The notes under the pieces are model-generated. The model was not told where the DNA came from. It saw nothing but the letters and a program-made list of their open reading frames with translations, and made no database searches. Of a stretch of 64,000 nt of DNA, positions 29,582 to 37,363 are shown piece after piece. Origin of the DNA: Streptomyces sp. PCS3-D2. GTDB lineage: Bacteria; Actinomycetota; Actinomycetes; Streptomycetales; Streptomycetaceae. Both the position numbers and the translations under genes were made by a program. Each line of letters starts with the position of its first letter. The stretch's first letter is position 1. The stretch spans positions 6,564,001 through 6,628,000 of the forward strand of contig NZ_CP097800.1 in the NCBI RefSeq assembly GCF_000612545.2. The letters are read 5' to 3'.

Positions 29582-29618
29582 CAGGAGCAAGGCCGCGCAG
29601 ACCCCCGCCGCCGGCTGA
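28191..29618 (+). CDS. MFS multidrug exporter, DHA2 (EmrB/QacA) family, copy A
   Basis: A 475-residue, 14-helix drug:H+ antiporter of the cytoplasmic membrane. Motifs: [17 protein letters not shown] (TM1), [18 protein letters not shown] (motif A), [21 protein letters not shown], motif C-like [32 protein letters not shown]. The C-terminus [12 protein letters not shown] differs from copy B. Third codon positions are rich in G and T, changing to C-rich only in the last about 100 bp, so the gene differs from its surroundings. It lies 75 bp after the StrR-like activator gene. Likely exports and confers self-resistance to the cluster product. Confidence 0.93.
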   Translation: [475 protein letters not shown]

Positions 29619-29646
29619 CCGACCTCCTGACCGATCCCCCCCCATG

Positions 29647-29690
29647 GAAGCGGCCCGGCCCGGCCGCCCCCGACCGTGCCGGGCCGCTTC
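29647..29690 (+). terminator. hairpin terminator after DHA2 MFS copy A
   Basis: The 13-bp arms GAAGCGGCCCGGC and GCCGGGCCGCTTC lie 28 bp after the stop codon. Confidence 0.75.
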
Positions 29691-29767
29691 CCCCTTCCCG
29701 TATCGCCTCCCCAGGTCCCCCTCCCCAGGTCCCCCTCCCCAAGAACTCCTCTTTCCCAAGGAACGTG

Positions 29768-30553
29768 ATGGACCTCCATATCGAAGACCGCGTATACCTC
29801 GTCACCGGCGCGTCGTCCGGCATCGGCGAGGCCACCGTCCGCCTCCTGGCCGCCGAGGGCGCCGCCGTCGTCGGTGTCGCCCGCAAGCCGTGGAGCACCG
29901 AAGGGCTCGGCGAGCGGGTCAGCACCCTGGCCGCCGACCTCACCGATCCGGCTGCGGCCCAGCAGGTCGCCGACGCCGTGGCAGCTCGCCACGGCCGCCT
30001 CGACGGCCTCGTGAACAACGTCGGCGCGCTGGAGTCCCGTACCGGCTTCCTCGACGTGAGCGACGAGCAGTGGAAGACCACCTTCGAGGTCAACTTCCAC
30101 TCCGCCGTCCGCATGACCCGTGCGGCCCTGCCCGCGCTGCTGGAGGCGGGCGCGGGGTCCGTCGTCCACGTGGCGAGCGAGGCCGCCCGCTATCCCGACC
30201 CCGGCATCACCGACTACGCCGCCTCGAAGACGGCACTGCTGTCCCTCTCCAAATCCCTGGCCGCGGAGTTCGGCGCACGGGCGGTGCGCTCGAACGTGGT
30301 CTCCCCGGGGCCCACCCGGACCGCGCTCTTCGACGCCCCCGGAGGCTTCGCCGACCAACTCGGCGAACGGTTCGGGCTGCCCGCCGACGAGGCCGTCGAC
30401 CACTTCATCCGTGAGGTGCGCCGACTGCCCAGCGGCCGCATCGGCACCCCCGAAGACGTCGCCGGCGTGATCGCGTATCTGCTCTCGCCCCTGGCGGGCC
30501 AGGTCACCGGCGCCGAATGGAGCGTCGACGGCGGCGCCCTGCGGCAGATCTGA
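29768..30553 (+). CDS. SDR-family NAD(P)-dependent oxidoreductase
   Basis: A 261-residue classical short-chain dehydrogenase/reductase. ATG 29768 is preceded by AAGGAAC. It has VYLVTGASSGIGEATVRLLA (TGxxxGxG), DGLVNNVGALE (NNxG), the catalytic Ser in VVHVASEAARYPDPGITDYAASKTALLSL (YxxxK intact) and C-terminal VTGAEWSVDGGALRQI. It should reduce a ketone or oxidise an alcohol in the cytosol. It is the first gene of a tight operon with the DHA1 MFS (8-bp gap) and the secreted FAD oxidase (overlap), so it likely acts on the same product. Confidence 0.92.
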   Translation: MDLHIEDRVYLVTGASSGIGEATVRLLAAEGAAVVGVARKPWSTEGLGERVSTLAADLTDPAAAQQVADAVAARHGRLDGLVNNVGALESRTGFLDVSDEQWKTTFEVNFHSAVRMTRAALPALLEAGAGSVVHVASEAARYPDPGITDYAASKTALLSLSKSLAAEFGARAVRSNVVSPGPTRTALFDAPGGFADQLGERFGLPADEAVDHFIREVRRLPSGRIGTPEDVAGVIAYLLSPLAGQVTGAEWSVDGGALRQI

Positions 30554-30561
30554 CCGGGCCG

Positions 30562-31824
30562 ATGCGTGCTTCCCTCCTCGCCCTCGCGGTCGGCGCCTTC
30601 GGCATCGGGACGACCGAGTTCGTCATCGTCGGCCTGCTCCCCGAAGTGGCCGACGACCTGTCCGTGTCCATCCCCTCCGCCGGCATGCTGGTCACCGGCT
30701 ACGCCCTGGGCGTGGTGGTCGGCGCACCGCTGATGACAGCGGCCGGCGCCCGGCTTCCCCGCAAGACCATGCTCGTCCTGCTCATGGCGATCTTCATCGC
30801 AGGCAACCTGCTCTGCGCCCTCGCCGGGGACTACACGGCTCTCATGGGCGGGCGGCTGATCGCGGCTCTCACCCACGGAGCGTTCTTCGGGATCGGCTCC
30901 GTCGTGGCCGCCGACCTCGTGGCCCCCGACCGGCGGGCGAGCGCCATCGCCCTGATGTTCACCGGCCTGACCCTGGCCAATGTGCTCGGCGTGCCCCTGG
31001 GAACCTTCCTGGGGCAGGAGTTCGGCTGGCGTTCGACCTTCTGGGCCGTCACCGGGATCGGGATCGTGGGGCTCCTCGCCCTGATCACCCTGGTCCCGGC
31101 ACAGCCCGCACCGCAGAGCGGGGCCCTGCGCGGCGAGCTCGCCGTCTTCCGCCGGCCCCAGGTGTGGCTGGCCCTGACCACCACCGTCCTCGGCTTCGGC
31201 GGCGTCTTCGCCTCCTTCACCTACCTCGCCCCCATGATGACGGAACGGGCCGGCTTCTCCGACGGCGCGGTCGCCTGGCTCCTCGTCCTCTTCGGGACCG
31301 GCCTGTGCGTGGGCAACGTACTCGGCGGCCGGGCCGCCGACCGGGCCCTCATGCCCAGCCTGTACCTCATCCTCGGAGGCCTGTGCCTGGTGCTGGTGGT
31401 GTTCACCTTCACCTCACGGGCCGCCCTGCCCGCCGCGGTCACCCTGGCCGCCTTCGGAGCGATCGGCTTCGCCACGGTGCCGCCGCTCCAGGCCCGCGTC
31501 ATGCAGCAGGCGGCCGGGGCTCCGGCCCTCGCCTCCGCCGCCAACATCGCGGCCTTCAACCTGGGCAACGCCCTCGGCGCCTGGCTCGGCGGCCTCGCCG
31601 TCGCCCACGGCCTGGGATGGACCTCGCCGACCTGGATCGGCGCCGGACTCGCCGCCGCCGGACTCGGGACCGCGGCCCTCTCCGGTCACCTCGATCGCAG
31701 GAGCCGCCCGAAGCCTCCGGCCGCCGAGGCGTTCCCTTCCGCACCACTCCCGCACGACCCCACCCAGCCGGTGCCGGGCACGGCACCCGTCCCCTCGTCG
31801 AAGAGAAGTGAGGTAGCCCCATGA
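30562..31824 (+). CDS. MFS transporter, DHA1 family (Cmx/AraJ-like)
   Basis: A 420-residue, 12-helix transporter. ATG 30562 follows the SDR stop by 8 bp. Signature: LLALAVGAFGIGTTEFVIVGLLPEVADDL in TM1, then VGAPLMTAAGARLPRKTMLVLLM and the TM4-5 stretch ANVLGVPLGTFLGQEFGWRSTFWAV. The C-terminal tail (about 40 residues) is Pro/Ser-rich and cytoplasmic. Such carriers export chloramphenicol-like drugs, sugars or small metabolites. The stop codon overlaps the ATG of the oxidase gene (ATGA). Confidence 0.9.
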   Translation: MRASLLALAVGAFGIGTTEFVIVGLLPEVADDLSVSIPSAGMLVTGYALGVVVGAPLMTAAGARLPRKTMLVLLMAIFIAGNLLCALAGDYTALMGGRLIAALTHGAFFGIGSVVAADLVAPDRRASAIALMFTGLTLANVLGVPLGTFLGQEFGWRSTFWAVTGIGIVGLLALITLVPAQPAPQSGALRGELAVFRRPQVWLALTTTVLGFGGVFASFTYLAPMMTERAGFSDGAVAWLLVLFGTGLCVGNVLGGRAADRALMPSLYLILGGLCLVLVVFTFTSRAALPAAVTLAAFGAIGFATVPPLQARVMQQAAGAPALASAANIAAFNLGNALGAWLGGLAVAHGLGWTSPTWIGAGLAAAGLGTAALSGHLDRRSRPKPPAAEAFPSAPLPHDPTQPVPGTAPVPSSKRSEVAP

Positions 31825-33506
31825 ACGGTGTCGACCGCCGGACCATGCTCACCCGCAGCGCGGCCGTCGTCGGAGGCGCGGCGGTGGCCGGCGCGCTCGC
31901 CGGCCCCGCGGCAGCGGCCACGAACCCCGCCGAGTCCGCGGCTTCCGGCGCGGCCGCCGGTAGCGGAGCCGTTGTGCGCCCGGGCGACCCGCGCTACGAG
32001 ATGCTCACCACCGGCAACAACCAGCGTTTCGTCGCACGCCCCGACTACATCAAGATGGTCCGCTCGACCGCGGACGCCGAACGGGCCCTCAGAGACGCCG
32101 TCCGGGCCGGCAAGCGGGTCTCCGTGCGCAGCGGCGGCCACTGCTTCGCCGACTTCGCCGCCCACCCCGAGACCGAGGTCATCATCGACTTCTCGGAGAT
32201 GACCCACGTCGGCTACGACCCCGCGCGGCGCGCCTTCGTCGTGGAGGCCGGAGCCCGCCTGATCAACGTGTACGAAGCCCTCTACAAGGGCTGGGGCGTC
32301 ACCATCCCCGGCGGCATCTGCTACAGCGTCGGAGCCGGCGGCCACATCGTCGGCGGCGGCTACGGGCTCCTCTCCCGGGCCCACGGCCTGGTCGTCGATC
32401 ACCTCTACGCCGTGGAGGTCGTCGTCACCAACGGCAAGGGAGGCGTCCGCACCGTTGTCGCCACCCGCGAGAAGCACGACCCCCACCGCGACCTGTGGTG
32501 GGCGCACACCGGCGGGGGAGGCGGCAACTTCGGCCTGGTGACCCGCTACTGGTTCCGCTCACCGGGCGCGAAGGGATCCGAACCCTCCGAGCAGCTGATA
32601 GCGCCGCCGTCCAAGGTGTTGGTGAGCGCCCTGGACTTCCCCTGGGAGCAGCTGAACGAGGCCAAGTTCACCCGTCTCCTGAAGAACTTCGGCGCCTGGC
32701 ACGCCGCGAACAGCGCCCCCGACAGCCCCTACCGCAACCTCTCCAGCCTCTTCAACGTCAGCTCCAAGGCGCACGGCAGCCTGGGCATGTTCACCCAGGT
32801 CGACGCGACCGTGCCGAACGCCCGCAAACTGCTCGACGACTACGTGGCGGCCATCACCGCCGGTACCGGGGTCACGCCCCGGGCGCTGACCCGCGCCACC
32901 GGCGAACTGCCCGCCATGCCGCAGTTCGCCGAGCCCCGCACCCTGCCCTGGCTCCAGGCGACCCGGCTCGTCGGCACCAACAACCCCACCATCACCAACC
33001 CGACCTCACGCGGTGCACACAAGTCCGCCTACATGCGCAAGAACTTCACCGACCACCAGATCTCCGCGCTCTACCGGTACATGAGCCGACCGGACTTCAA
33101 GAACCCCGACACCATGCTGGTGCTGTTCTCCTTCGGCGGCCAGGTCAACGCCGTCGCACCGGACGCGACGGCCAACGCGCAGCGGACGTCCATCTTCAAG
33201 ATGTGCTTCCAGACCTTCTGGCAGGAGGAGAGCGAAGACGCCTTCTACCTGGGCTGGCTGCGCGACCTCTACGAGGACTTCTTCTCGGCGACCGGAGGCG
33301 TGCCCCTGATCGACGACAGCACCGACGGCTGCTACATCAACTACCCCGACCGCGACATCACCGACCCCCGCCGCAACCGCTCCGGCGTGCCCTGGCAGAC
33401 CCTGTACTACAAGGACAACTACCCGCGCCTCCAGCAGGTCAAGAGGCGCTACGACCCGTCCGACTTCTTCCGCCACTCCATGTCGATCAAGCCTGCGCGA
33501 GGCTGA
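31821..33506 (+). CDS. Tat-exported berberine-bridge-enzyme-like FAD oxidoreductase
   Basis: A 561-residue BBE/PCMH-type flavoprotein. The N-terminus has a twin-arginine signal (VDRRTMLTRSAAVVGGAAVAGALAGPAAA), so it is probably exported folded. RVSVRSGGHCFADF gives the FAD-linking His, and GGICYSVGAGGHIVGGGYGLLSR gives the Cys of a bicovalent flavin. LWWAHTGGGGGNFGLVTRYWF and the C-terminal BBE segment RYDPSDFFRHSMSI are intact. Relatives include the secreted sugar oxidase AknOx and hexose/oligosaccharide oxidases. Inferred role: O2-dependent oxidation of a sugar-derived alcohol outside the cell, late in the pathway. It ends at a strong terminator. Confidence 0.9.
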   Translation: MNGVDRRTMLTRSAAVVGGAAVAGALAGPAAAATNPAESAASGAAAGSGAVVRPGDPRYEMLTTGNNQRFVARPDYIKMVRSTADAERALRDAVRAGKRVSVRSGGHCFADFAAHPETEVIIDFSEMTHVGYDPARRAFVVEAGARLINVYEALYKGWGVTIPGGICYSVGAGGHIVGGGYGLLSRAHGLVVDHLYAVEVVVTNGKGGVRTVVATREKHDPHRDLWWAHTGGGGGNFGLVTRYWFRSPGAKGSEPSEQLIAPPSKVLVSALDFPWEQLNEAKFTRLLKNFGAWHAANSAPDSPYRNLSSLFNVSSKAHGSLGMFTQVDATVPNARKLLDDYVAAITAGTGVTPRALTRATGELPAMPQFAEPRTLPWLQATRLVGTNNPTITNPTSRGAHKSAYMRKNFTDHQISALYRYMSRPDFKNPDTMLVLFSFGGQVNAVAPDATANAQRTSIFKMCFQTFWQEESEDAFYLGWLRDLYEDFFSATGGVPLIDDSTDGCYINYPDRDITDPRRNRSGVPWQTLYYKDNYPRLQQVKRRYDPSDFFRHSMSIKPARG

Positions 33507-33598
33507 TCCCGGACGGACGACGGCCGGCGGGCCACCGCCGGCGGTCCGGCGTCCCCCACGCGACCCTGCCCGCGGTCTCCCGACCGTCGTCCCTGCTC

Positions 33599-33637
33599 AG
33601 AAGCCCCGCACTCCCTTCCCCGGAGTGCGGGGCTTCT
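33599..33637 (+). terminator. strong hairpin terminator after FAD oxidase operon
   Basis: A perfect 16-bp stem, AGAAGCCCCGCACTCC with GGAGTGCGGGGCTTCT, and a 7-base loop. It separates the SDR-MFS-oxidase transcript from the epimerase-cupin-propeller operon. The remaining 240 bp up to the next start hold no gene and presumably the promoter of that operon. Confidence 0.85.
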
Positions 33638-33876
33638 GGCGTTCCCGAGCGTCTGTTCGAGTGGCCGGGGGAGTTCGTTGACTGTCCGGGCGGCTCCGGG
33701 AAAGCTGATGGCAGGCCGGAAGAGGGCAGCCGAAAAAGGCCCCTCGCAGAGTGATCCGATCCCCTGGCCACACCCGTAGCCACACCCGCAGGTCCGCCCG
33801 CGGCACCGCCGTGCCGCGTCCTTCCCCCGCCATGCCACGGCCCGATTCCCAACGCGCCACGAAGAAAGAGGAAGCC

Positions 33877-35073
33877 ATGCGTTCCGTCGCCGTAGTCCTC
33901 GGCACCCGGCCGGAAGCCATCAAGTTCGCGCCGGTCATCCGCGCCCTCCAGGACGACCCGCGCTTCGAGCCCGTCGTGATCTCCACCGGACAGCACCGCC
34001 AGATGTTGGACGAGACCCTCGACGCCTTCGGCCTCAGCGCCGACGTCGACCTGAACGTGATGGCTCCCAAGCAGACCCTCTCCCAGGTCACCTACCGCTC
34101 GCTGCGCGGCCTGGAGGACTACTTCGCCGCCTCGCCCGCCGACGCCGTCCTGGTCCATGGGGACACCGCCACCACCCTCACCGGAGCCCTGGCCGGATTC
34201 CACCTGCGCATCCCCGTCGTCCACGTCGAGGCCGGACTGCGCAGCGGCCGGCTCGGCTCGCCCTTCCCCGAGGAGGGCAACAGACGGCTCGTGGCGCAGG
34301 TCGCCGCCCTCCACCTGGCCCCCACCCCCGGCAACCTCGCGAACCTGCTCCGCGAGGGCATCGCCGCCGACACCGTCACCGTCACCGGCAACACCGTCAT
34401 CGACGCCCTGCGCTGGGCCAGCGGCCGAGCGGAGAGCTACGGCGACCCGGCCCTGGCCGACCTCGACAGCGACCCGCGGCGGGTCGTCCTGGCCTCCGCG
34501 CACCGCCGCGAGGCCTGGCCGCACCTGCCGCAGATCGGCCGGGCCCTCGCCCGCATCGCCGACGAGCCCGGCGTCCGCGTCGTCGTACCGCTCCACCGCA
34601 ACCCCGTCGTCCGCGAGGCGCTCCTGCCGCACATCGGCAGCCACCCGGGCATCACCGTCACCGACCCGCTCCCCTACCTGAGCTTCTGCAAGCTCATGGG
34701 CCGCGCCGACATCATCGTCTCGGACAGCAGCGGCAGCCAGGAGGAGGGGCCCGCCCTCGGCAAGCCGACGCTCGTCCTCGGCGACGTCACCGAGCGCTCC
34801 GAGGCCATCGTGGCCGGCACCGCCTGCCTCGTCGGAACGGCCACCGACGGCATCGTCTCCCACACCCAGGAGCTGCTGCGCGACCGTGCCGCCTACGACC
34901 GGATGGCCAACGCCGCCAACCCGTACGGCGACGGACGGGCCACCGAGCGCACCGTCGCGGCCCTCGCCCACTTCTTCGGCCTCGGCCCCGCCCCCGAACC
35001 CTTCGTCCCCGAAAACGCCGTCGACGAGCTCAGCGTCGAGCTCGCCCGCACGGCCGACTTCGCCCGCACCTGA
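33877..35073 (+). CDS. non-hydrolysing UDP-GlcNAc 2-epimerase homologue (WecB/MnaA family), possibly altered substrate
   Basis: A 398-residue protein. ATG 33877 follows AAAGAGGAAGCC. Family motifs: LGTRPEAIKFAPVI, VHGDTATT (Asp96), HVEAGLRSG (Glu118), PEEGNRR (Glu132/133), ASAHRREAW (His209), QEEGPALGKPTLVL. The catalytic acids and His are kept. Two stretches deviate from my memory of the family: HRREN/SFG is HRREAWP, and RDTTERPE is GDVTERSE (Gly302 for Arg). Family mechanism: anti-elimination of UDP to a glucal intermediate, then re-addition. Here it heads the operon with the AUDH-like genes, and an anhydro-sugar-forming role is an inference. Confidence 0.85.
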   Translation: MRSVAVVLGTRPEAIKFAPVIRALQDDPRFEPVVISTGQHRQMLDETLDAFGLSADVDLNVMAPKQTLSQVTYRSLRGLEDYFAASPADAVLVHGDTATTLTGALAGFHLRIPVVHVEAGLRSGRLGSPFPEEGNRRLVAQVAALHLAPTPGNLANLLREGIAADTVTVTGNTVIDALRWASGRAESYGDPALADLDSDPRRVVLASAHRREAWPHLPQIGRALARIADEPGVRVVVPLHRNPVVREALLPHIGSHPGITVTDPLPYLSFCKLMGRADIIVSDSSGSQEEGPALGKPTLVLGDVTERSEAIVAGTACLVGTATDGIVSHTQELLRDRAAYDRMANAANPYGDGRATERTVAALAHFFGLGPAPEPFVPENAVDELSVELARTADFART

Positions 35074-35131
35074 GCCCCCACCCGGGCCCCTACCCGGGCC
35101 CGCGTCCGGGTCCCGATCGAGAGGAGCACGC

Positions 35132-35914
35132 ATGAGAGCCACCCCGTCCGCCGTCGAACGCCCGCTCAACTTCAGCACTCCGTACCTGAGGGCCGACCTC
35201 GTGCGCGACGCCGTGGACTACACCGTCGAGGGCCGCAGCATCGTCGTGAACCCCGGTGTGACGCCCGTGACCATCGCGGAGGAACCCCGCAAGACCATCC
35301 CCCCGCTCTCCTCCACCGTCCTCTCCGACACCCGCATCGAGAAGGCCGACGCGCTCCTCCTCCTGCGCTCCGCCCCCGACGGCACCGACATCACCGGCAT
35401 CACCGCGGAACCCGGCTGGTCCCACCTCGCCGACCTCCTCGCCCCCGGCGAGTTCCCCCGCGAGACCCCCCTGCACCGCAGCCCCCAGGACGACATCAAC
35501 ACCGTCCTGTTCGACCCGGCCCATGTGCTCGGCGAGCGCGAGACCCCCACGGACCTGCGCGAGTTCAACGTCCGCGCCAACCTCTGGTTCTCGCCCGCAG
35601 GCACCGACTGCGCCGTGCACAACCAGCACGACTTCATCGAGGTCCACACCCAGGTCCACGGCCTCGGGCGGATGCAGCGCTTCCGGGACCGCGACCACGC
35701 CACGCTCTACCAGGACGTCCTGATGAGCCCCGGCTACACCACCCCGGACCCGTTCTGCGCCACCGGTCCCCAGTGCACCTACCACTACCCCTGGCACCAG
35801 TACCGGGCCGACACCGACTGCGTGTGGCTCGCCATCGAGTACCACCCCGTACCCCGCGCCCTGCGCACCCTCTTCCCCGTGACCACCCCGAACCCTCTGG
35901 AGAACCCGTCGTGA
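35132..35914 (+). CDS. cupin-type protein resembling the cupin half of aldos-2-ulose dehydratase (AUDH)
   Basis: A 260-residue soluble protein. ATG 35132 follows GAGAGGAGCACGC. The second half has a metal-type cupin motif, HNQHDFIEVHTQVHG (His163, His166, Glu170, His172), then YHYPWHQYRA (His222) and CVWLAIEYHP. From memory, the fungal AUDH cupin has HNH...EIH, YPWH and DVWVAFEF in the same order. The first half (about 25-100) may be a degenerate first cupin. No signal peptide. Its stop overlaps the GTG of the propeller gene, so the two proteins are probably made in equal amounts and may form one enzyme. Homology should be confirmed by profile search. Confidence 0.68.
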   Translation: MRATPSAVERPLNFSTPYLRADLVRDAVDYTVEGRSIVVNPGVTPVTIAEEPRKTIPPLSSTVLSDTRIEKADALLLLRSAPDGTDITGITAEPGWSHLADLLAPGEFPRETPLHRSPQDDINTVLFDPAHVLGERETPTDLREFNVRANLWFSPAGTDCAVHNQHDFIEVHTQVHGLGRMQRFRDRDHATLYQDVLMSPGYTTPDPFCATGPQCTYHYPWHQYRADTDCVWLAIEYHPVPRALRTLFPVTTPNPLENPS

Positions 35915-37158
35915 CCACCACCGGCAACACGGGCGGAACCGCCCTGCGCGCACCGAAGTTCACCGCCGAGGTCGTAGCCGACCAGCTGCGCGACGGCTAC
36001 TGGCTGGAAGCCCCGGACATCGACGGCGACGGCAAGCCGGACCTCTTCGGCTACGGGCTGCGCCTCGGCGAGATCTACTGGTACGCCAACGACGGCGACT
36101 GGACCCGCCGCCTGATAGCCGACCGGATCAAGATGCCCGTCGGCGCCGACTTCGCCGACGTCACCGGCAACGGCCACCCCGACGTCATCGTCTGCTACGA
36201 CCTGTACGGCCCGATCGGGACCATCCACGACGCCAACACCGAAGGCGGCAAGATCGACTGGCTGGAGAACCCGGGCACCCCCGACAAGGACGAATCCCGT
36301 TGGAAGCGCCACTACGTCGGCCGGGCCACCGGGATGCACCGGCTGCGCGCCGGCCACTTCACCCGCACCGACCGGCTCCAGATCATCGGCCTGCCGATCG
36401 TCGCCAAGGAGGACGTCCACGCCGTACTGCCCGTCGTGCTGTTCACCCAGCCCGACGACGTGCACACGGCACAGGAGTGGGAGATGACCGTCATCGACGA
36501 CAGCCACTTCCGGATGATCCACGGAGCCGAGAAGAAGCAGGGCCTGATACCCGGCTCCGACCTGGAGTCCCTGCTGCTGGCCTCCGACGAGGGTGTCACC
36601 TGGCTCCACTACGACGAGGCGCGCCAGGAGTGGATCCGGGAGCTGATCGGCACGGGCGAGCTCACCCAGTTCGAGCAGACCGGATTCCGCGGCAGCGGCG
36701 ACCTCAACGCCGGCCGCCTCGGCGACGACCCGATGGCCTACGTCGCCGCCATCGAGCCCTTCCACGGCAACACGGTGGCCGTGTACACCAAGGCCGGCGA
36801 CGGGCACAGCTGGAACCGCGTCCTGCTCGACGTCTACGGCGACCCCAACGAGAACGGCGAGGGCCCCGGCCACCAGATCGTCTGCGCCGACTTCGACGGC
36901 GACGGCGACGACGAGTTCCTCGTGGCGCTGCGCGGCCCGTGGCCGTGGCAGGGCGTCATGTACTACAAGGCGATCGACGCCGCCAACGGCATCTGGGCCA
37001 AGTGGCGGGTCTCGGACGAGTCCGTCGCCCGCATCGCCACCGCCGACTTCAACGGCGACGGCCGCCTGGACTTCGCCACCATCGCGTACTCCGTGCAGAA
37101 CTACTACGTGGCCAAGGACGCCAAGCTCATGGTCCACCGCAACCAGATCGAGCAGTAG
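35911..37158 (+). CDS. FG-GAP/VCBS beta-propeller resembling the propeller half of aldos-2-ulose dehydratase
   Basis: A 415-residue protein with no signal peptide, unusual for FG-GAP proteins. Calcium-type loops occur at DIDGDGKPD (36-44), DVTGNGHPD (83-91), DFDGDGDDE (327-335) and DFNGDGRLD (379-387), consistent with a seven-bladed propeller. The stretches DGYWLEA, IDWLENPG, GMHRLRAGHFTRTDR (141-155), FHGNTVAVYTK (284-294) and YSVQNYY closely match what I recall of the N-terminal propeller of Phanerochaete AUDH. In AUDH the active site lies between propeller and cupin. The 4-bp overlap with the cupin gene supports a two-subunit version that would dehydrate 1,5-anhydrofructose or glucosone. 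Confidence 0.72.
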   Translation: MTTTGNTGGTALRAPKFTAEVVADQLRDGYWLEAPDIDGDGKPDLFGYGLRLGEIYWYANDGDWTRRLIADRIKMPVGADFADVTGNGHPDVIVCYDLYGPIGTIHDANTEGGKIDWLENPGTPDKDESRWKRHYVGRATGMHRLRAGHFTRTDRLQIIGLPIVAKEDVHAVLPVVLFTQPDDVHTAQEWEMTVIDDSHFRMIHGAEKKQGLIPGSDLESLLLASDEGVTWLHYDEARQEWIRELIGTGELTQFEQTGFRGSGDLNAGRLGDDPMAYVAAIEPFHGNTVAVYTKAGDGHSWNRVLLDVYGDPNENGEGPGHQIVCADFDGDGDDEFLVALRGPWPWQGVMYYKAIDAANGIWAKWRVSDESVARIATADFNGDGRLDFATIAYSVQNYYVAKDAKLMVHRNQIEQ

Positions 37159-37168
37159 GGGAACCCGT

Positions 37169-37202
37169 GGCGGCGCCCGGTCCCCGGGACCGGCCGCCGC
37201 CC
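37169..37202 (+). terminator. hairpin after propeller gene
   Basis: The arms GGCGGCGCCCGGTCC and GGACCGGCCGCCGCC lie 10 bp after the stop. It may terminate or attenuate before the acyltransferase gene, 205 bp away. Confidence 0.55.
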
Positions 37203-37363
37203 CTCCCTCCCCGCACCCACGAGCCCCGACGGGCAGTCCCGCCTTCCGCGACGCCCCTGCGCGCGCCGCCCGGGACCGTGCCCCCGCCGCACGGCGGACC
37301 ACGGCCCCGGTGGCCGTCCCTCACGAAACCTCTTCCGCACCTCTTCCGAAAGAGCGATTCCCT

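Noticed and set aside
28161-29759. A 532-codon open frame antisense to MFS copy A, and a similar 833-codon frame at 39576-42077
   Set aside because: The translations are almost only Arg, His, Gln, Thr and Pro; they are shadows of the G/T-rich codons of the MFS genes, not proteins.
33654-33684. Possible StrR-type operator (GTTCGAGTG followed by a partial second half)
   Set aside because: The second half-site does not match CAGTCGAAC with 11-bp spacing; only one half is convincing.
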